Source: Bifidobacterium callitrichos DSM 23973
GTDB lineage: Bacteria > Actinomycetota > Actinomycetes > Actinomycetales > Bifidobacteriaceae
DNA: 64,000 bases
NCBI RefSeq assembly: GCF_000741175.1
Contig: NZ_JGYS01000006.1
Span: 108,334 to 172,333, forward strand
Reading direction: 5' to 3'
The position numbers and the translations under genes were made by a program. This document shows positions 1-10,359 of the stretch, one piece after another; position 1 is the first letter of the stretch; the number at the start of each line of letters is the position of its first letter. The notes below the pieces were generated by a model. That model saw nothing but the letters and a program-made list of their open reading frames with translations, searched no databases and had not been told where the DNA came from.

Positions 1-2337
<2,337 letters not shown>

Positions 2338-2343
2338 ACAGCC

Positions 2344-2349
2344 ATTGTA
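2344..2349 (-). promoter_or_regulatory. Possible -10 element of glgX (leaderless)
   Basis: Read on the minus strand, TACAAT is followed by GGCTGT and then the glgX ATG. Transcription would then start at or next to the start codon. No convincing -35 element is visible. Confidence 0.35.
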
Positions 2350-2536
2350 GACGTGACCAGTTACCACCCCATTCACCGCTGTACCATGCGGCCGTATCGC
2401 GGTGACCGGCGGTGCTCGGCGGTGTTCGGTTGCGGATAAAGTACCGGCCTCTGACGAAAAGCGCGGTGGTGTCCGTTGGTGGCATCCGCCGGCCGGCCGT
2501 ACACTGAAGCCACATTCAATGCAAAGGAGAACCATC

Positions 2537-2938
2537 ATGGCCAAGCCGATGACCGCATTCACCACCGATCTCCAGCATTCCGGCATGATCGCCAGGGATC
2601 TGGATGAGACCATCGCCTTCTACCGCGGCAAGCTCGGTTTCGAGCTGGTCGGTCTCTACCTGAACGGCGGGAACCGTTGCGCGTTCCTGCGCTACGGACA
2701 CCTGACCATCGAGACGTGGGAGGGGGAGGAGGCCCCGATGGCGGCCGGTGCCATCAACCACTGGGCGCTCGACACCCCGGACATCGAGGCCGCGTGGAAG
2801 AACGCCAAGGAGCTGGGGCTCGAGACCCGCGAGGACGAGATCGCCTCGATCCCCACGTTCTGGAAGAAGGGCATCCGCTACTTCAACGTCTACGGTCCCA
2901 ACCGCGAGACCATCGAGTTCTGCGAGATCGTCAAGTAG
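2537..2938 (+). CDS. VOC-superfamily protein 1 (glyoxalase/dioxygenase fold)
   Basis: A 133-residue single-domain vicinal-oxygen-chelate protein. Candidate metal ligands fall where VOC enzymes place them: His14 (QHSGM), Glu59 (TIETW), His75 (INHWA) and Glu127 (TIEFCE). The start is the ATG after AAAGGAG (7-nt spacing). The 45 codons of open frame upstream have no ribosome site. VOC2 at 9618 is a close paralogue, including the conserved upstream CACATTCAAT-CAAAGGAGAA segment. It lies ahead of the first polyol permease and is separated from it by a terminator. Substrate unknown; lyase, isomerase or a protective role on a sugar-derived carbonyl are all possible. Confidence 0.85.
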   Translation: MAKPMTAFTTDLQHSGMIARDLDETIAFYRGKLGFELVGLYLNGGNRCAFLRYGHLTIETWEGEEAPMAAGAINHWALDTPDIEAAWKNAKELGLETREDEIASIPTFWKKGIRYFNVYGPNRETIEFCEIVK

Positions 2939-2977
2939 ATTCGATTCACTCCCCCATCGACTGATCCTTCAACTAAC

Positions 2978-3036
2978 AACGGCGGACGGCCGGCATCCCC
3001 ACACTCTGGGCATGTCGGCCGTCCGTCGTTTAGTCA
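2978..3036 (+). terminator. Hairpin terminator after VOC1
   Basis: A 19-bp stem (2978-2996 with 3012-3030, two G-U-type mismatches) has a 15-nt loop, and the right arm ends in GTCGTTTAG. It should separate VOC1 from the permease transcript. Confidence 0.75.
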
Positions 3037-3195
3037 TACTCCTGTCTGTGATTCCGGCTTGCAAGAAAGTATCAATTGTTGCCGATTGTCACGGAGAAAG
3101 ACCGTGATTATTCGCTGGAAAATATAACTAACGCTCCAAAGACGAGCGGAAGTTGACAGTGATGTTGTATATGTTCTTGCAGGTAAGGAGAACGC

Positions 3196-4509
3196 ATGGC
3201 ACAGGGGCTTATGCGAAAGCTGTTGCCGGGATTCTTGGCGATAGCGGTATTCATGACAGGCGATGGTTTCGAATTGACGTTCCTGTCGAAATATGTGGTG
3301 GATCAGGGGTTCTCATCGGCGCAGGCGTCATTGATGTTCACCCTGTACGGTCTGGTGGCGGCGCTTGCTGGTTGGTCGTCCGGCGTGCTGGCCGAGTTGT
3401 TCGGAGCCAAGCGCATCATGATCGTCGGCGCTGGATCCTGGATCCTGCTGCATCTGGTGTTCATCGGCGTCGCCCTCCCGAGCCACCTCTATCCGTTGAT
3501 GCTGGGTACGTACATGCTGCGCGGCATGGGGTATCCGCTGTTCATCTACTCGTATGTGGTGCTGTTGGCGCAGACCGTCGATCCAGGCAAACTCGCGTCC
3601 GCCATGGGATGGTTCTGGACTGCCTATTCATTCGGCATCGGTGTATTCGGCGCTTACCTGCCTGCATTCATCACGCCGGTGATCGGTGAGTACTACTCGC
3701 TGTGGTTGTCTCTGCCGTTCGCCATCGTTGGCATGCTGATCTGCATCATGTTCGTGCCGACGACAGCCAACGTCGAACTTGAGACGATGAGCACGGCCGA
3801 TAAGCTGCGTGAACTTTCCCGCGGTGTGACCATCCTCAAGGACAATCGCCAGATTGCCTTTGCCGCCGTGCTACGTGTCATTTGCAACTTGACCTTGTAC
3901 GGATTCCCGGTCATCATGCCCCTCTATCTCTCCACTTACACCAATGGTGGTGGCGCATGGTTCAAGGTCACCGAATGGTCGACGATCTGGGGACTGCTGT
4001 TCGTGGTCACCGTATTCGGCAACGTGTTCTGGGGTCGTATGGGAGACCGTTTCGGATGGATGCGGCAGATGCGTTGGTGGGGATGCTGGCTCTCCGCGAT
4101 CGGTACCCTTGCCATGTACTACGTTCCACAGTTCCTTGGACATAATCTGCCGGCGATGTACGCATGCGCGGTCGTACTTGGTCTGGGCATTTCGGCGTTC
4201 GTTCCCATGGGGGCTGTGTTCCCTGCATTGGAACCCGACCACAAGGGTGCCGCCGTTTCCGCCCACAATCTCGCGTCGGGTCTGACGACCTTCTGCGGCC
4301 CGTTCATCGCCACGCTGCTGCTGGAAACCGTGGGATTCGCCGGAGTGTGCTGGGCGTATGCGATCTGCTATATCGGAGGATCCGCTATTTCGCTGTGGAT
4401 TCGCCCCCGGCAGCCTGGGTTCGATGAACGCGGCCGTCGCGTCGCGGTCAAGGAGCCTGTGGCCGACGCCGACCCGATGATCATGGTCGCGGCTCCGCAG
4501 ACCGTCTGA
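3196..4509 (+). CDS. MFS polyol permease 1 (RbtT/DalT type)
   Basis: A 437-residue major facilitator protein with about 12 hydrophobic segments. The N-terminal IAVFMTGDGFELTFLSKY and the FPALEPDHKGAA motif near the C-terminus match the ribitol/D-arabinitol transporter family (RbtT, DalT, CsbX). The likely role is proton-linked uptake of a pentitol or related polyol. AGGTAAGGAG precedes the ATG at good spacing. It is followed by a polyol dehydrogenase and an AraC regulator, a typical uptake-plus-oxidation arrangement. Permease 2 at 8172 is a clear paralogue. Ribitol, arabitol or xylitol cannot be distinguished from sequence alone. Confidence 0.9.
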   Translation: MAQGLMRKLLPGFLAIAVFMTGDGFELTFLSKYVVDQGFSSAQASLMFTLYGLVAALAGWSSGVLAELFGAKRIMIVGAGSWILLHLVFIGVALPSHLYPLMLGTYMLRGMGYPLFIYSYVVLLAQTVDPGKLASAMGWFWTAYSFGIGVFGAYLPAFITPVIGEYYSLWLSLPFAIVGMLICIMFVPTTANVELETMSTADKLRELSRGVTILKDNRQIAFAAVLRVICNLTLYGFPVIMPLYLSTYTNGGGAWFKVTEWSTIWGLLFVVTVFGNVFWGRMGDRFGWMRQMRWWGCWLSAIGTLAMYYVPQFLGHNLPAMYACAVVLGLGISAFVPMGAVFPALEPDHKGAAVSAHNLASGLTTFCGPFIATLLLETVGFAGVCWAYAICYIGGSAISLWIRPRQPGFDERGRRVAVKEPVADADPMIMVAAPQTV

Positions 4510-4570
4510 CCTCGCGTACAGACGCGGACGGTCAAGTCGACGAGCCGATACTCAACGAAGCTAATACTCG

Positions 4571-4615
4571 ACAAACCAACAACCAACAAACCAACAACCA
4601 ACAAACCAACAACAC
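4571..4615 (+). repeat. Three tandem copies of a 15-bp unit before dehydrogenase 1
   Basis: The unit ACAAACCAACAACCA occurs at 4571-4585 and 4586-4600, with a near copy at 4601-4615. The tract is C/A only and sits between permease 1 and the Shine-Dalgarno of dehydrogenase 1 (AAGGAG, 4616-4621). It would form an unstructured mRNA leader. Confidence 0.9.
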
Positions 4616-4628
4616 AAGGAGAAACATC

Positions 4629-5669
4629 ATGAAGGCAGTGGTTCTGGAGAAGAAGGGCGTGATCAACGTTCGCGAGGTCCCGGATGTGCAGGCGCCCGGC
4701 CCCGGTGAGCTGCGCATTGCACCGCATACCGTGGGCGTGTGCGGATCCGATCTGCACTACTACACGCATGGCCGAGTCGGCAAATACGTTGTCGAGAAGC
4801 CGATGATCCTTGGACATGAGGCCGCGGGCACCGTGTTGGAGGTCGGTCCCGGCGTCACTGGATTCAAGCCGGGCGATCGTGTCGCTCTCGAGCCGGGCAT
4901 CCCGGATATGACCTCGCGTGCGAGCCGTCTGGGCATGTACAACGTCGATCCGGCCGTCCGTTTCTTCGCCACTCCGCCGATTGATGGTTGCTTGTGCGAG
5001 GAGGTCGTCCACCCCGCCGCCTTCACCTACCATCTGCCTGATACCATGAGCTACGGCGAAGGTGCCCTGCTCGAGCCGACCGCCGTGGGTATGTGGGCTG
5101 CCACCAAGGCCCGTATCAAGCCTGGTGATGTGTGCGTGGTCACCGGTTCCGGCACCGTCGGTATGCTGACCGCGTCCGCGGCGCTCGCCGGTGGCGCGTC
5201 CAAGGTGCTCGTCTCCGATGTCTCTGCCGTCAAACTCGGCATCATCGGACAGATTCCCGGCATCATCCCCGTCGATCTGACCAAGGAGGATCTGGTCGAA
5301 CGGGTCCGTGAGGAGACGGCCGGATGGGGTGCCGACGTGGCGTTCGAATGCTCCGGCGCGCCGAAGGCGTATGAGACCTTCTGGAAGCTCATCGCTCCTG
5401 GTGGCTGTGCCGTCTTGGTAGGCATTCCGGTCAATCCGGTGTCCATCGACATCACCGAGTTGCAGGCCACCGAGGTGCGTATCGAGAACATCTTCCGCTA
5501 TGCGAACGTGTATCAGAAGGCCATTGATCTGGTCGCCAGCGGCAGGCTGAACCTCAAGCCCTTTATCACCGACACGTTCGCGATGGACGATGCCAAGGCG
5601 GCCTTCGATCGTATGGACGAGGGGCGTCCGGGAGACATCAAGCTGCAGATCACGGTCGATCATCGTTGA
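4629..5669 (+). CDS. Zinc-type medium-chain polyol dehydrogenase 1 (xylitol/sorbitol dehydrogenase family)
   Basis: A 346-residue MDR enzyme expected to oxidise a polyol to a ketose with NAD(P). Catalytic zinc ligands are visible: Cys38 (GVCGSD), His63-Glu64 (GHE) and a later Glu in LLEPTAVGMW. The Rossmann motif is GSGTVGM. The usual four-cysteine structural-zinc lobe is absent: residues 90-105 read GIPDMTSRASRLGMYN, as in some xylitol/sorbitol dehydrogenases. An AAGGAG ribosome site lies 7 nt before the ATG. It probably shares a transcript with permease 1. The exact polyol is not resolvable. Confidence 0.88.
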   Translation: MKAVVLEKKGVINVREVPDVQAPGPGELRIAPHTVGVCGSDLHYYTHGRVGKYVVEKPMILGHEAAGTVLEVGPGVTGFKPGDRVALEPGIPDMTSRASRLGMYNVDPAVRFFATPPIDGCLCEEVVHPAAFTYHLPDTMSYGEGALLEPTAVGMWAATKARIKPGDVCVVTGSGTVGMLTASAALAGGASKVLVSDVSAVKLGIIGQIPGIIPVDLTKEDLVERVREETAGWGADVAFECSGAPKAYETFWKLIAPGGCAVLVGIPVNPVSIDITELQATEVRIENIFRYANVYQKAIDLVASGRLNLKPFITDTFAMDDAKAAFDRMDEGRPGDIKLQITVDHR

Positions 5670-5874
5670 TGTGTCGAATGTCGTCCTTTTGGGCGCTGTC
5701 TCTTTGACGGCGGGTGAAACGGAGTCCGAGTGTTCATTCGGTTGACGGTGATCACCAAAAAGATTCCAGTTGGTGTTCGCCGTCGCCGGTCGACGCTCGA
5801 ACTCCGTTTCGTCATATGCAGGGCGTACGCCGACAATATATAAGCTGTGGATCAGCGGAATGAGGAGGTTGGCT

Positions 5875-6786
5875 GTGACTGGTTCGGAAGGATTCGTCTC
5901 GTCGGGTACAGGTGCGGGTGCCGGTTCTGGTTCCCTGGAGGTCATTGTTCCTGATGCCGGTGCGGCGATTCGATGGGCGTGCCATGGCTATCCGAATTCA
6001 TTGGCGAAATGGCATTACCATCCCCAATTCGAGATCCACCTGATTCGTGAGGGGACCGGTCAGCTGATGGCCGGTGACGGGCTGTTGCCGTTCGAGCCGG
6101 GGCATGTGGCGTTGATAGGCTCCAATTTGCCGCATAATTGGCTTTCCGATCTCATGCCAGGGGAGCGGCTGGTGAACCGTGATGTGTTATGCCATGTCAG
6201 ACCGCAGACCATTCGTATGCTGTCGTCGGCGTTCCCCGAAACCTCCGGCTTCGAGCAGGTGCTGCGGCGGGCGTCCCACGCGCTGGTCCTTTCCGGAGAA
6301 TCGGCCCGTGACGTCGCTGATGTGCTGGTGGGGATGGGTGATCATTCGCCATCTCGGCGTGTGGCCGATTTGATCACCATGCTTTCGGTCTTTGAACAGG
6401 CTCCTGCGGGTGAGAGCCGAACCGTGGTCACTCCGGAATACAACCCGGCAGTAGCGGTGGGTGCCGAAAGCGGCGTCAATGCCGCGATCACTTATATTTC
6501 AGCGCATCTTGACGATGTGAGTCTGGAGGGTGCCGCCAACGCCGCATCGATGAGCGTGTCCACGTTCTCACGCTTCTTCAAACGTGTGGCGGGTGTCGGG
6601 TTCGCCGACTTTGTACGGCGTCTGCGGGTCGGTCGCGCCTGTCGCATGCTGATTTGCACGGACATGCCGATCTCTCGTATCCAGCGGATCAGCGGCTATG
6701 ACAACGCCTCTAATTTCAACCGTCGTTTCCGTGATGAAACCGGCATGACCCCTTCCGCGTATCGGAAGATGCACGCGATGCGGTGA
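5875..6786 (+). CDS. AraC-family transcriptional regulator
   Basis: An N-terminal cupin-like sensor (WHYHPQFEIHLI, LPHNW) is followed by a C-terminal double helix-turn-helix (about the last 100 residues, with DVSLEGAANAASMSVSTFSRFFK and ISGYDNASNFNRRFRDETG). I chose the GTG at 5875 because GAGGAGG ends 6 nt upstream, giving 303 residues. An earlier in-frame ATG at 5860 overlaps the ribosome site, and the one at 5770 has none. It lies between the two halves of the polyol region and probably senses a polyol and activates the permease/dehydrogenase genes. The last codons overlap a copy of the glgX 5' end, so its C-terminus may have been altered. Confidence 0.88.
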   Translation: MTGSEGFVSSGTGAGAGSGSLEVIVPDAGAAIRWACHGYPNSLAKWHYHPQFEIHLIREGTGQLMAGDGLLPFEPGHVALIGSNLPHNWLSDLMPGERLVNRDVLCHVRPQTIRMLSSAFPETSGFEQVLRRASHALVLSGESARDVADVLVGMGDHSPSRRVADLITMLSVFEQAPAGESRTVVTPEYNPAVAVGAESGVNAAITYISAHLDDVSLEGAANAASMSVSTFSRFFKRVAGVGFADFVRRLRVGRACRMLICTDMPISRIQRISGYDNASNFNRRFRDETGMTPSAYRKMHAMR

Positions 6787-6809
6787 TGGATTTCTCATGC
6801 AGCCGTTGT
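6775..6809. repeat. Direct repeat copy 2 (relic of glgX 5' end)
   Basis: 31 of 35 bases match 2314-2348. On the minus strand it still reads ATG-AGA-AAT-CCA (MRNPS), like the start of glgX. On the plus strand it contains the final codons and stop of the AraC gene. It looks like a duplication or insertion scar. Confidence 0.8.
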
Positions 6810-6813
6810 TGGT

Positions 6814-6837
6814 GTGACGTGGTCAGTGATACGTCAC
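6814..6837. promoter_or_regulatory. Inverted repeat GTGACGT-N10-ACGTCAC
   Basis: Seven-base arms with a 10-nt spacer, 28 nt after the AraC stop and upstream of the dehydrogenase 2 promoter. No T-tract follows, so an operator is at least as likely as a terminator. Confidence 0.4.
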
Positions 6838-6892
6838 GCCCGAACCGGTGAAGTGCGGGGCGCATTGAACTTACGACACGCCGGTGTGAACT

Positions 6893-6938
6893 TGTTTTAG
6901 AAAACAGATTTGCAAAATAGAGATAAGGAAGTTATAGT
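6893..6938 (+). promoter_or_regulatory. Dehydrogenase 2 promoter with adjacent operator palindrome
   Basis: TTGCAA (6910-6915) and TATAGT (6933-6938) are spaced 17 bp, a good sigma-70-type promoter. A perfect 14-bp palindrome TGTTTT-AG-AAAACA lies at 6893-6906, just upstream of the -35. Similar AT-rich palindromes occur near the ROK gene, the small ORF and adhE, so ROK or AraC control is plausible. Confidence 0.65.
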
Positions 6939-7001
6939 GTGAGTCAACACCCCGCAAGGAACGCGGGATGGCAGCCGAACGTCGCACCACATCCGACAAC
7001 A

Positions 7002-7021
7002 CGCCTTCGTAGTGGAAGGCG
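7002..7021 (+). promoter_or_regulatory. Leader hairpin before dehydrogenase 2
   Basis: CGCCTTC-GTAGTG-GAAGGCG forms a 7-bp stem close to the ribosome site. The roughly 95-nt leader also has a CCCGC/GCGGG hairpin upstream. It may influence translation. Confidence 0.4.
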
Positions 7022-7037
7022 GTAGAAAGGAACCATC

Positions 7038-8042
7038 ATGAAGGCACTCGTACTCACCGGCGTCAAGCAATTTGAGATCCAGAACCTGCCCACCCCCGAG
7101 ATCGCTCCGGACGAGGTGCTCGTCAACACCGCATACGCCGGCGTGTGCGGCACCGACCATGACCTGTACGCGGGTCGTCCCGGCTCCGCCGCCGCCGTGC
7201 CGCCGATCGTGCTCGGCCATGAGAACTCCGGCGTCGTCGCCGCAGTGGGCGCCGCCGTAACCAACGTGAAGCCCGGCGACCGCGTCGCCGTCGACCCGAA
7301 CATCTACTGCGGCCAGTGCGACTACTGCCTCACCCAGCGTCCCGAACTGTGCGACCACCTCTCCGCCGTAGGCGTGACCCGCGACGGCGGCCTCGCCGAG
7401 CAGTTCACGGCCCCGGCTTCCGTGGTCTACAGACTGCCGGACAACGTTTCCCTCAAGGACGCCGCCGCTATCGAGCCGATCTCCTGCGCCGTGCATGGCG
7501 TCGATCTGCTCAAGCTGCGTCCCTACCAGAAGGCGCTGGTCATCGGAGATGGGTTTATGGGCCAGCTGTTCGCCCAGATCGTGCAGGCCTACGGCGTGCA
7601 TCAGGTCGACCTCGCGGGTATTTTCGACGACAAGCTCAAGCGCAACCGGGAGCTGTTCGGTGTGAAGAACGTGTACAACACCACGCGCGAGTCCATTCCA
7701 GAGGAGTCCTATGACGTGATCATCGAGGCCGTGGGGCTGCCGACCACGCAGGCGCAGGCCGTAGCGGCCGCGCGCAAGGGCGCCCAGGTGCTCATGTTCG
7801 GCGTCGGACCGCAGGAGGCGCACTTCGAGATGAACACCTATGACATCTACAAGAAGCAGCTGACCATTCAGGGCTCCTTCATCAACCCGCTCACCTTCAA
7901 GGACGCCATCAGCCTGCTCGAATCCGGCAAGTTGGACGTCGCGCCGCTCATCAGCCATGAGCTCGGACTCGACGAGGTTCAGGACTTCCTCGAAGGGAAG
8001 ATCAAGGGCGTCTCCAAGGCCGTCGTCAAGTTGGGCGACTGA
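7038..8042 (+). CDS. Zinc-type medium-chain polyol/alcohol dehydrogenase 2
   Basis: A 334-residue MDR dehydrogenase. Catalytic site: Cys37 (GVCGTD), His61-Glu62 (GHEN). Unlike dehydrogenase 1 it keeps the structural-zinc lobe: Cys91, Cys94, Cys97 and Cys105 in YCGQCDYCLTQRPELC. The Rossmann segment reads GDGFMGQLF. It has its own promoter and structured leader, and GAAAGGA precedes the ATG. It lies ahead of permease 2, with a hairpin terminator between. It is similar in architecture but not a recent duplicate of dehydrogenase 1, so the two may act on different polyols or stereocentres. Arabitol- or sorbitol-type activity is likely but unproven. Confidence 0.88.
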   Translation: MKALVLTGVKQFEIQNLPTPEIAPDEVLVNTAYAGVCGTDHDLYAGRPGSAAAVPPIVLGHENSGVVAAVGAAVTNVKPGDRVAVDPNIYCGQCDYCLTQRPELCDHLSAVGVTRDGGLAEQFTAPASVVYRLPDNVSLKDAAAIEPISCAVHGVDLLKLRPYQKALVIGDGFMGQLFAQIVQAYGVHQVDLAGIFDDKLKRNRELFGVKNVYNTTRESIPEESYDVIIEAVGLPTTQAQAVAAARKGAQVLMFGVGPQEAHFEMNTYDIYKKQLTIQGSFINPLTFKDAISLLESGKLDVAPLISHELGLDEVQDFLEGKIKGVSKAVVKLGD

Positions 8043-8056
8043 GCTTCACCATACTT

Positions 8057-8096
8057 GGCCGCCGGTTTTCCCTTTTCCCGGCGGCCATCATCTTTT
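8057..8096 (+). terminator. Hairpin terminator/attenuator between dehydrogenase 2 and permease 2
   Basis: A perfect 9-bp stem, GGCCGCCGG (8057-8065) with CCGGCGGCC (8078-8086), has a 12-nt pyrimidine loop and is followed by ATCATCTTTTCC. Partial read-through could lower permease expression relative to the enzyme. Confidence 0.7.
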
Positions 8097-8171
8097 CCGC
8101 TGTCTGTTCTTCTCGTGATTCGTCCTTTCCATGACCCACATTCGACAACGACGTTCCTGTAAGGGTTATCT

Positions 8172-9551
8172 ATGATTCAGTTCTTTGAAAAATTCGGAAT
8201 TCCTCGTGCGCTGCTGCTTGGATTCCTCGCCGTGGCCATCTTTATGACAGGTGATGGATTCGAGCTCACCTTCCTGTCCAAATACATGGTCGATCAGGGC
8301 TTCACCGCCGCGCAGGCGTCCGGTCTTGTCACTGTTTACGGCCTGTTTGCCGCACTTGGCGGATGGACGGCCGGCGTGCTTGCCGAGATGTTCGGTGCCC
8401 GTCGCGTCATGATGTTCGGCGCCTGCTGGTGGATCGGCGTCCATCTGGTGTTCCTCGCCTTGGCGTTGCCGAGCGGCGTCTACCCGTTCATCCTGTCCGC
8501 CTACGCGGTGCGTGGCATCGGCTACCCGCTGTTTATCTACAGCTTCGTGGTACTCATGGCGCAGTACATCAGTCCCTCGCGCCTCGCCTCGGCCACCGGA
8601 TTCTTCTGGACGTGCTTCTCGTTGGGCATCGGCGTGTTCGGCGCTTACCTGCCGAGCTTCATCATGCCGCACTTCGGCGAATACCGGACCCTCTGGTTCG
8701 CGCTGCCGTTCTCCATCGTCGGCACCGTCATGTGCTTCCTGGTCGTACCGAAGAACAAGATCGTCAAAGGAGAGGGGCTGAGCACCAGGGAAAAATTGAA
8801 GGAGCTCACCGACGGTGCCACCATCCTGTTCACCAACCGCAAGATCGCCGTCTGCGCCATCATCCGCATCATCAACAATCTGCTGCTGTATGGTTTCCCG
8901 GTCATCATGCCGCTCTACCTGTGCACCACGAAGTATGGCGGCATCAACATCTTCAAAACCGAGGAGTGGATGCGCATCTGGGGCTTTGTGTTCGTCGTCA
9001 CCCTGATCTTCAACACATTCTGGGGCTGGTTCATGGATCGCTTCGGATGGGTGTGGCCGATGCGCTGGTTCGGCTGCGGCGTGCTCGCCGTCGGATCCGT
9101 CGCCTTCTACTACATCCCGCAGTGGTTCGGTGCGAACGCGGCGATGATGATCGTCGCATCCATCATCGTCGGCATCGGCACCTGCGCGTTCTCCTGCCTG
9201 CCGACCATCATGACGCTCGAGGCCCCGGGGAAGCAGGGTGCAGCCCTTTCCGCCTACAATCTGGCCGCAGGCCTGACCACGTTCGTCGGTCCCGGCATCG
9301 CCACGGTTCTTCTGCCGTCGATCGGCATTGAAGGCATCTGCTGGACGTATGCAGCGCTGTACGTGGTGTCGTTCCTGCTCACCTGCACTCTGCATCCGAA
9401 GCAGTCCGGCTTCGACGAGAAGGGGCATCGCATCACGGACGAAGAATCGGCCGATGATGAGACGGTGGAGACATCCGCCGACCTCGTCTCCGATATGCGT
9501 CCGGTCGAGGTGACCGTGGCGGCAAGCCGTTCCACGGTGGACCTCGTCTGA
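8172..9551 (+). CDS. MFS polyol permease 2 (RbtT/DalT type)
   Basis: A 459-residue, about 12-segment transporter and paralogue of permease 1. The shared N-terminal core is VAIFMTGDGFELTFLSKYMV, and the regions around RYPLFIYSF-like helices are conserved. The motif before the C-terminal half reads MTLEAPGKQGAALSAYNLAAG. It has a longer acidic cytoplasmic tail than permease 1. The ribosome site is weak (AAGGG, 7 nt). It should import a ribitol/arabitol-like polyol for dehydrogenase 2. Confidence 0.9.
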   Translation: MIQFFEKFGIPRALLLGFLAVAIFMTGDGFELTFLSKYMVDQGFTAAQASGLVTVYGLFAALGGWTAGVLAEMFGARRVMMFGACWWIGVHLVFLALALPSGVYPFILSAYAVRGIGYPLFIYSFVVLMAQYISPSRLASATGFFWTCFSLGIGVFGAYLPSFIMPHFGEYRTLWFALPFSIVGTVMCFLVVPKNKIVKGEGLSTREKLKELTDGATILFTNRKIAVCAIIRIINNLLLYGFPVIMPLYLCTTKYGGINIFKTEEWMRIWGFVFVVTLIFNTFWGWFMDRFGWVWPMRWFGCGVLAVGSVAFYYIPQWFGANAAMMIVASIIVGIGTCAFSCLPTIMTLEAPGKQGAALSAYNLAAGLTTFVGPGIATVLLPSIGIEGICWTYAALYVVSFLLTCTLHPKQSGFDEKGHRITDEESADDETVETSADLVSDMRPVEVTVAASRSTVDLV

Positions 9552-9617
9552 ACACGGGACCGATGCGATATTTTGGACCTATCGATTCGATCACATTCAA
9601 TTCAAAGGAGAACTATC

Positions 9618-10019
9618 ATGACCAAGCCTATGACCGCATTCACCACTGATTTCCAGCATTCCGGCATGATCGCCCGGGATCTGGACGAGACCATCGCCTT
9701 CTACCGTGAGAAGCTCGGCTTCGAACTTGCCGGTCTTTATCTGAACGGCGGGAACCGCTGCGCGTTCCTGCGCTACGGCCACCTGACCATCGAGACGTGG
9801 GAGGGTGAGGAGGCTCCGATGGCCGCCGGCGCCATCAACCACTGGGCGTTCGACACCCCGGACATCGAGGCAGCGTGGGAGAACGCCAAGGAACTGGGGC
9901 TCAGATTCAAGGAGACCGGGATCCAATCGATCCCCACGTTCTGGAAGAAGGGCATCCGCTATTTCAACGTCTATGGTCCCAACGGTGAGACCATCGAATT
10001 CTGCGAGATCGTCAAGTAG
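9618..10019 (+). CDS. VOC-superfamily protein 2
   Basis: 133 residues and a close paralogue of VOC1, differing mainly around residues 95-103 (LRFKETGIQ versus LETREDEIA). The ligand set His14, Glu59, His75, Glu127 is retained. An AAAGGAG site lies 7 nt before the ATG. It ends the second polyol module just as VOC1 opens the first, so the protein probably serves both polyol pathways. Function not established. Confidence 0.85.
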   Translation: MTKPMTAFTTDFQHSGMIARDLDETIAFYREKLGFELAGLYLNGGNRCAFLRYGHLTIETWEGEEAPMAAGAINHWAFDTPDIEAAWENAKELGLRFKETGIQSIPTFWKKGIRYFNVYGPNGETIEFCEIVK

Positions 10020-10049
10020 ATTCGATCTCGCGTCGCGTCGTGATCCATC

Positions 10050-10080
10050 GGCCGGTGCGCTCCATTGCGCATCGGCCCTT
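10050..10080. terminator. Hairpin terminator between VOC2 and the convergent small ORF
   Basis: An 11-bp stem (10050-10060 with 10067-10077, one G-U) with a TCCATT loop, followed by CTTCG. It lies between convergent genes and could serve both. Confidence 0.65.
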
Positions 10081-10097
10081 CGCATATGTGAGGAGGG

Positions 10098-10226
10098 TCA
10101 GCGCTTCTCGATGGCCTCGATGGCGTTGAGGGTGGATTCGCTGTAGCCTGCCTGGGCGAGGGCGTTCACGCCGCTGACCTCGAGTCCGCGAAGCACGGCC
10201 GCCATGATCTTCTTCTTGTTCAACAT
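10098..10226 (-). CDS. Small 42-residue protein of unknown function
   Basis: ATG to TGA reads MLNKKKIMAAVLRGLEVSG, continuing NALAQAGYSESTLNAIEAIEKR. GGAAAGGAA lies 6 nt before the start. A promoter (TTACGT, 17 bp, TATAAG) lies about 85 nt upstream with a 13-bp palindrome inside the spacer. The peptide has a basic N-terminus and alternating helical stretches with no membrane segment or known motif. The promoter, operator, ribosome site and terminator together argue that it is real. It may be a small regulator or a protein-binding peptide linked to polyol use. Confidence 0.6.
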   Translation of the reverse strand: MLNKKKIMAAVLRGLEVSGVNALAQAGYSESTLNAIEAIEKR

Positions 10227-10312
10227 GATTGGTTCCTTTCCGTTGTTTGCATCCTGGGATGTGATCGGCCGGTGTCTTCGGTCGTCGGTGACAGCGTAAC
10301 GCTTGACCGCGA

Positions 10313-10341
10313 CTTATATGAATTGTTTTTCAAAAACGTAA
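10313..10341 (-). promoter_or_regulatory. Promoter of the small ORF with operator in the spacer
   Basis: On the minus strand, TTACGT (10341-10336) and TATAAG (10318-10313) are spaced exactly 17 bp. The palindrome GTTTTT-C-AAAAAC (10325-10337) fills most of the spacer, a typical repressor position. Confidence 0.6.
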
Positions 10342-10359
10342 TTGTATTATTAATCGAAT

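Noticed and set aside
5770..5874. N-terminal extension of the AraC regulator
   Set aside because: The extra 35 codons include promoter-like AATATATAAG and the GAGGAGG ribosome site, so they are untranslated leader.
6568..6798. 76-residue minus-strand gene starting MRNPSPHRV
   Set aside because: The start derives from the duplicated glgX 5' end, but the frame then runs antisense through the AraC coding sequence, so it is a relic start and not a gene.
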